From: Bacteroidaceae bacterium
Lineage (GTDB): Bacteria; Bacteroidota; Bacteroidia; Bacteroidales; Bacteroidaceae
Assembly: GCA_017471185.1 (NCBI GenBank)
Contig: JAFUVZ010000083.1
Coordinates: forward strand, 1 to 33,636
DNA length: 33,636 nucleotides
Direction of reading: 5' to 3'
Below, one piece after another: positions 31,687-33,636 of this stretch. The notes beneath the pieces were generated by a model, which was not told where the DNA came from, made no database searches, and saw nothing but the letters and a program-made list of their open reading frames with translations. The first letter of the stretch is position 1. Each line of letters opens with the position of its first letter. The position numbers and the translations under genes are program-made.

Positions 31687-32772
31687 TTAAACTTCTTTCT
31701 CAGACTTTTCTGTCGCTTTGAATCTTGCCTTCACATAGTTGCAATAATCTGGGTCACACAGGTGCTTGGCTGCCACCTTCTGATGGTGCATCGGGCAGTA
31801 ATGGCACTTGTCGTTCAGTTCACAGCTGTGGCACGCCTGCGGTACCTCGTAGTTCTTCACCGCCTCGTTCACCTCGCACCATGCCTGACGGAATCCGTTG
31901 CGTAACGGATAGGCGCAAACTACATCACGGGGGAAGGCAAGACAGGGCAGCAATGCTCCATCCCAGTTGATGGCAAAGCCTGAGCGCCCGGCACTGCAAT
32001 ACAATCCCTTGTCCGACAAAACTGGACGATTGCGCCGTTTCATAAAGAACTCATGGTCGGCAGCGTCGTACAGCGGGGGCAGCATCTCCCGCTTCTTCTC
32101 CTTGATGCTCATGTCCTCTTCAAGGCTGAGGTCAAAGTCTGCCTTCTTCCTGCCTGTATTCTCATGCGGGTCAATCAGACTCCCATTCACCATCACGCTC
32201 ACGCCAAACGAGCCAGCCAGTGCTATCACCCGCTCCGTCCAAGGCGACATATAACTGCTGGGGGTCACCATGATCTGAATCTTCAGCCCAGCCTCTACGG
32301 CAAGGCGGATATGGCGGACCACCTGCTCGTAGGCGTCCACGCCCGTCACGGCTACATACGACTCGCTGTCGCAGCCGTAAAGGGAGATGTCTATCTTGTA
32401 AGGAGGATAGTCCTTGAATCTGCTGATGGCATCTTCGTTGAGCAGCAGTCCGTTGGTTTTCACCTGGGTCGGGATGCCGTGATTGATGAGATACATATAG
32501 ATGTCCCAGAAGGCGGGATGCGTCATCGCCTCGCCACCCGTCAGCATCGCCTCCATCATGCCCTCGTCGATGGCTTGCTGAATGAGCGATATCCACTGCT
32601 CGCCCGAGAGCATCCGATGCCGCACCGACGGGTCTTGCAGATGCACATAGCACATCTTACAGTCGAGGTTGCACAGCGGTGTCAACTCGAAACTGCCACT
32701 GTAGGGGACATCTGCCTCGCGGGTCCGCTCCTGCATCATGGCGATGAATTCTCTATAGGGTAGTTTGTCCAT
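31687..32772 (-). CDS. Radical SAM/SPASM peptide maturase
   Basis: 361 residues. The radical SAM 4Fe-4S motif is CNLDCKMC (Cys34, Cys38, Cys41); LTGGEA (about 78-82) is the SAM-binding GGE block. The C-terminal SPASM part has many Cys for auxiliary clusters: Cys259 (GLYCSAGRSGFAINWDG), Cys277 (LLPCLAF), Cys314, 317, 323 and 326 (CHSCELNDKCHYC), and Cys339 and 344. This layout is that of RiPP-modifying enzymes (AnSME, sactisynthase and PqqE relatives). The first gene of the cluster, 44 bases before the peptide gene. Likely reactions on a Cys-containing core are thioether or C-C bond formation; which one cannot be read from sequence. Confidence 0.88.
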   Translation of the reverse strand: MDKLPYREFIAMMQERTREADVPYSGSFELTPLCNLDCKMCYVHLQDPSVRHRMLSGEQWISLIQQAIDEGMMEAMLTGGEAMTHPAFWDIYMYLINHGIPTQVKTNGLLLNEDAISRFKDYPPYKIDISLYGCDSESYVAVTGVDAYEQVVRHIRLAVEAGLKIQIMVTPSSYMSPWTERVIALAGSFGVSVMVNGSLIDPHENTGRKKADFDLSLEEDMSIKEKKREMLPPLYDAADHEFFMKRRNRPVLSDKGLYCSAGRSGFAINWDGALLPCLAFPRDVVCAYPLRNGFRQAWCEVNEAVKNYEVPQACHSCELNDKCHYCPMHHQKVAAKHLCDPDYCNYVKARFKATEKSEKEV

Positions 32773-32792
32773 AAATCTGTCTAATTCGGCTG

Positions 32793-32800
32793 CTAAGATA
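32793..32800 (-). promoter_or_regulatory. Probable -7 box of the peptide cluster
   Basis: On the minus strand TATCTTAG, followed by C, one base off TAnnTTTG. It gives a leader of about 15 nt to the radical SAM ATG at 32772. A run of seven C lies upstream at about 32824-32830. Confidence 0.4.
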
Positions 32801-33090
32801 CAAAATATTTGTGTACCTTTATTACCCCCCCATTTTTAACACAGTTTAACACTGTTGTGCGCTGAAATAATAATTTTCTTTGCTGAGTTCATCGTAATAA
32901 CGGTTTTTAGCAGAATCTTTGCCATCGCTTTTCGCCGATTACATAGACCTGCTCCTCCTGTCAAAATCGAAGTCTGCCTCCTTGATCTGCAGAAGGGGAA
33001 GGGGCAGAAGTGTGACAAGCGGAATGCTGACGGATGCTGACAGGCTGTCTTCGTTATCAGTATGGATATTGAATGAGGTGGGGGTAAACT

Positions 33091-33168
33091 TCAGTTTACA
33101 GCATCGTTGGGCAGTTTCTTGAGCTCGAGGAAATAGCTGCCATAGGTGGTGTTGACTATCTCTGTGAG
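33091..33168 (-). pseudogene. C-terminal gene fragment
   Basis: After a stop (33169-33171) the minus strand reads LTEIVNTTYGSYFLELKKLP and then NDAVN to TGA at 33091-33093. Its composition looks like the last strands of a secreted beta protein. No start codon or upstream domain is joined to it. Probably the tail of a gene removed by an insertion or deletion; family not recognised. Confidence 0.3.
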
Positions 33169-33209
33169 TTAGGGAGATAGCTCCTATCGGTCATTCCGAT
33201 GGCTCCTAC

Positions 33210-33259
33210 GAGATATCGCAGTATCTGTTATACCCCCATAGGAGATATCGCGATACCTG
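33210..33259. repeat. Paired GAGATATCGC boxes
   Basis: GAGATATCGCAGTATCTG (33210-33227) and GAGATATCGCGATACCTG (33242-33259), each preceded by TCCTAC or CATAG. Each is a near-palindrome (GATATCGC / GCGATATC type). GCTCCTA-like words (33178-33186, 33202-33208) precede them. Confidence 0.5.
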
Positions 33260-33347
33260 GTGGATGACGCTCGAACGGGTGATGGAAATGCCTGCGGCAG
33301 GTGGTGCAAGACGTTTTTTTCCTCTGCTGACAAAGCTTTAAGTCATT

Positions 33348-33410
33348 ATTACACCACGGATGTAATGGGATTACTCAACGAGTGTAATGACATTACCCCG
33401 TGAGTGTAAT
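33348..33410. repeat. Three 19-bp palindromic repeats, right cluster border
   Basis: ATTACACCACGGATGTAAT (33348-33366), ATTACTCAACGAGTGTAAT (33370-33388) and ATTACCCCGTGAGTGTAAT (33392-33410). All have the plan ATTAC-N9-TGTAAT or GTGTAAT with CG or GTG at the centre. The first is an inverted copy of the repeat at 29615-29633. Confidence 0.8.
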
Positions 33411-33538
33411 ATCGGAATTCCACGAATTAACATCCTACATTACTGCATATCATGTTAGAAATACAGTGCAGAAAGGTGCATGAAATTGACAGGTTAGCAC
33501 TGTTTTTTCCATCCAAAATACATTATTTCGCCCAAATG

Positions 33539-33618
33539 TATCACTATCTATCACTATCTATCACTGTGATAATACATGAATATCAAATGTTAGTGATAGA
33601 GTGATAGATGTGATAGAT
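33539..33618. repeat. TATCAC iterons in two opposed arms
   Basis: The left arm is TATCACTATC twice plus TATCAC (33539-33564). The right arm has GTGATAGA-type words three times (about 33593-33618) in the opposite direction, with about 28 bases between. The plan suggests a protein-binding or cruciform site at the start of the next element to the right. Confidence 0.7.
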
Positions 33619-33636
33619 GTTTTTCTAAAAAAATAA

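Larger units (their letters stand above)
32773..33636. other. Gene-poor right end with several repeat families
   Basis: 864 bases without an intact gene. Contents: the cluster promoter, a gene-tail fragment (33091-33168), a 7-bp stem (33156-33162 / 33174-33180), paired GAGATATCGC boxes (33210-33259), three 19-bp palindromic repeats (33348-33410) and TATCAC iterons in inverted arms (33539-33618). A possible 60-codon frame on the minus strand at 32836-33018 has no gene-like traits. Confidence 0.6.

Noticed and set aside
32836..33018. 60-codon minus-strand frame, considered as a second precursor peptide
   Set aside because: It is too far from the cluster promoter, has no leader-like features and is not coding in composition.
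33341..33618. CRISPR array at the right end
   Set aside because: The repeats are only 10-19 bp, palindromic and lack unique spacers of regular size; no cas genes are present.

Overview
The window looks like a chromosomal stretch of a Bacteroidetes bacterium, most likely a Prevotella-type gut or oral organism. The evidence is the many promoters with a TAnnTTTG -7 box and few Shine-Dalgarno sites, an N-succinylornithine-type carbamoyltransferase (argF'), a SusA-like periplasmic amylase, a BamA-OmpH-OmpH-MurI gene order and a DUF6242 lipoprotein. The genus is inference from gene content; no rRNA is present.

Layout: (1) 1-1444: the 5' part of a DUF6088/AbiEi-like antitoxin gene running off the left edge, then about 1 kb of gene-poor, repeat-rich DNA with a decayed gene tail. 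(2) 1445-3166: Na/Pi cotransporter with a PhoU-like tail. (3) 3285-10132, all minus: exported glycoside hydrolases, transcribed GH13 (SusA-like) -> GH127 -> GH31 with a PA14 insert, without a SusC/SusD pair. (4) 10443-11929: a membrane protein and a Tat-type TIM-barrel sugar isomerase-like protein; the gap before them holds a candidate small RNA on the plus strand. (5) 12025-23897, minus: eleven tightly packed genes: DUF6242 lipoprotein, uppS, bamA, two ompH/skp, murI, proB, proA, argF', an outer-membrane barrel protein and a stand-alone TonB-plug protein. They join envelope assembly to proline and arginine synthesis. (6) 23973-29020: ribD diverging from prmC, recX, pyrE, a SRPBCC protein and argH. 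(7) 29034-29586: a strong promoter, a three-unit tandem repeat of about 90 bp, tRNA-Gly(GCC), tRNA-Leu(UAA) and a terminator. (8) 29782-32772, minus: radical SAM/SPASM enzyme, a 46-residue Cys-containing peptide, PqqD, an S26-type peptidase and an HprK-like kinase. (9) 32773-33636: gene-poor, with several repeat families.

The most interesting part is region 8. It has the parts of a RiPP (ribosomally made, modified peptide) pathway: a small peptide gene directly after a radical SAM maturase, a PqqD-type leader-binding protein, a serine peptidase and a kinase-like protein. The peptide gene is too short to be found easily. The PqqD gene has an in-frame amber codon, beyond which the frame continues with a family-like C-terminus. 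The cluster lies next to a tRNA operon, looks richer in G+C than its neighbours, and is bracketed by inverted copies of a 19-bp palindromic repeat, which suggests an inserted cassette.

Other points are 7-bp tandem repeats at three gene starts (one encoding a signal peptide), a Gly/Tyr-rich insert in BamA, and a Ser in place of the specificity-determining Pro90 of ArgF'.
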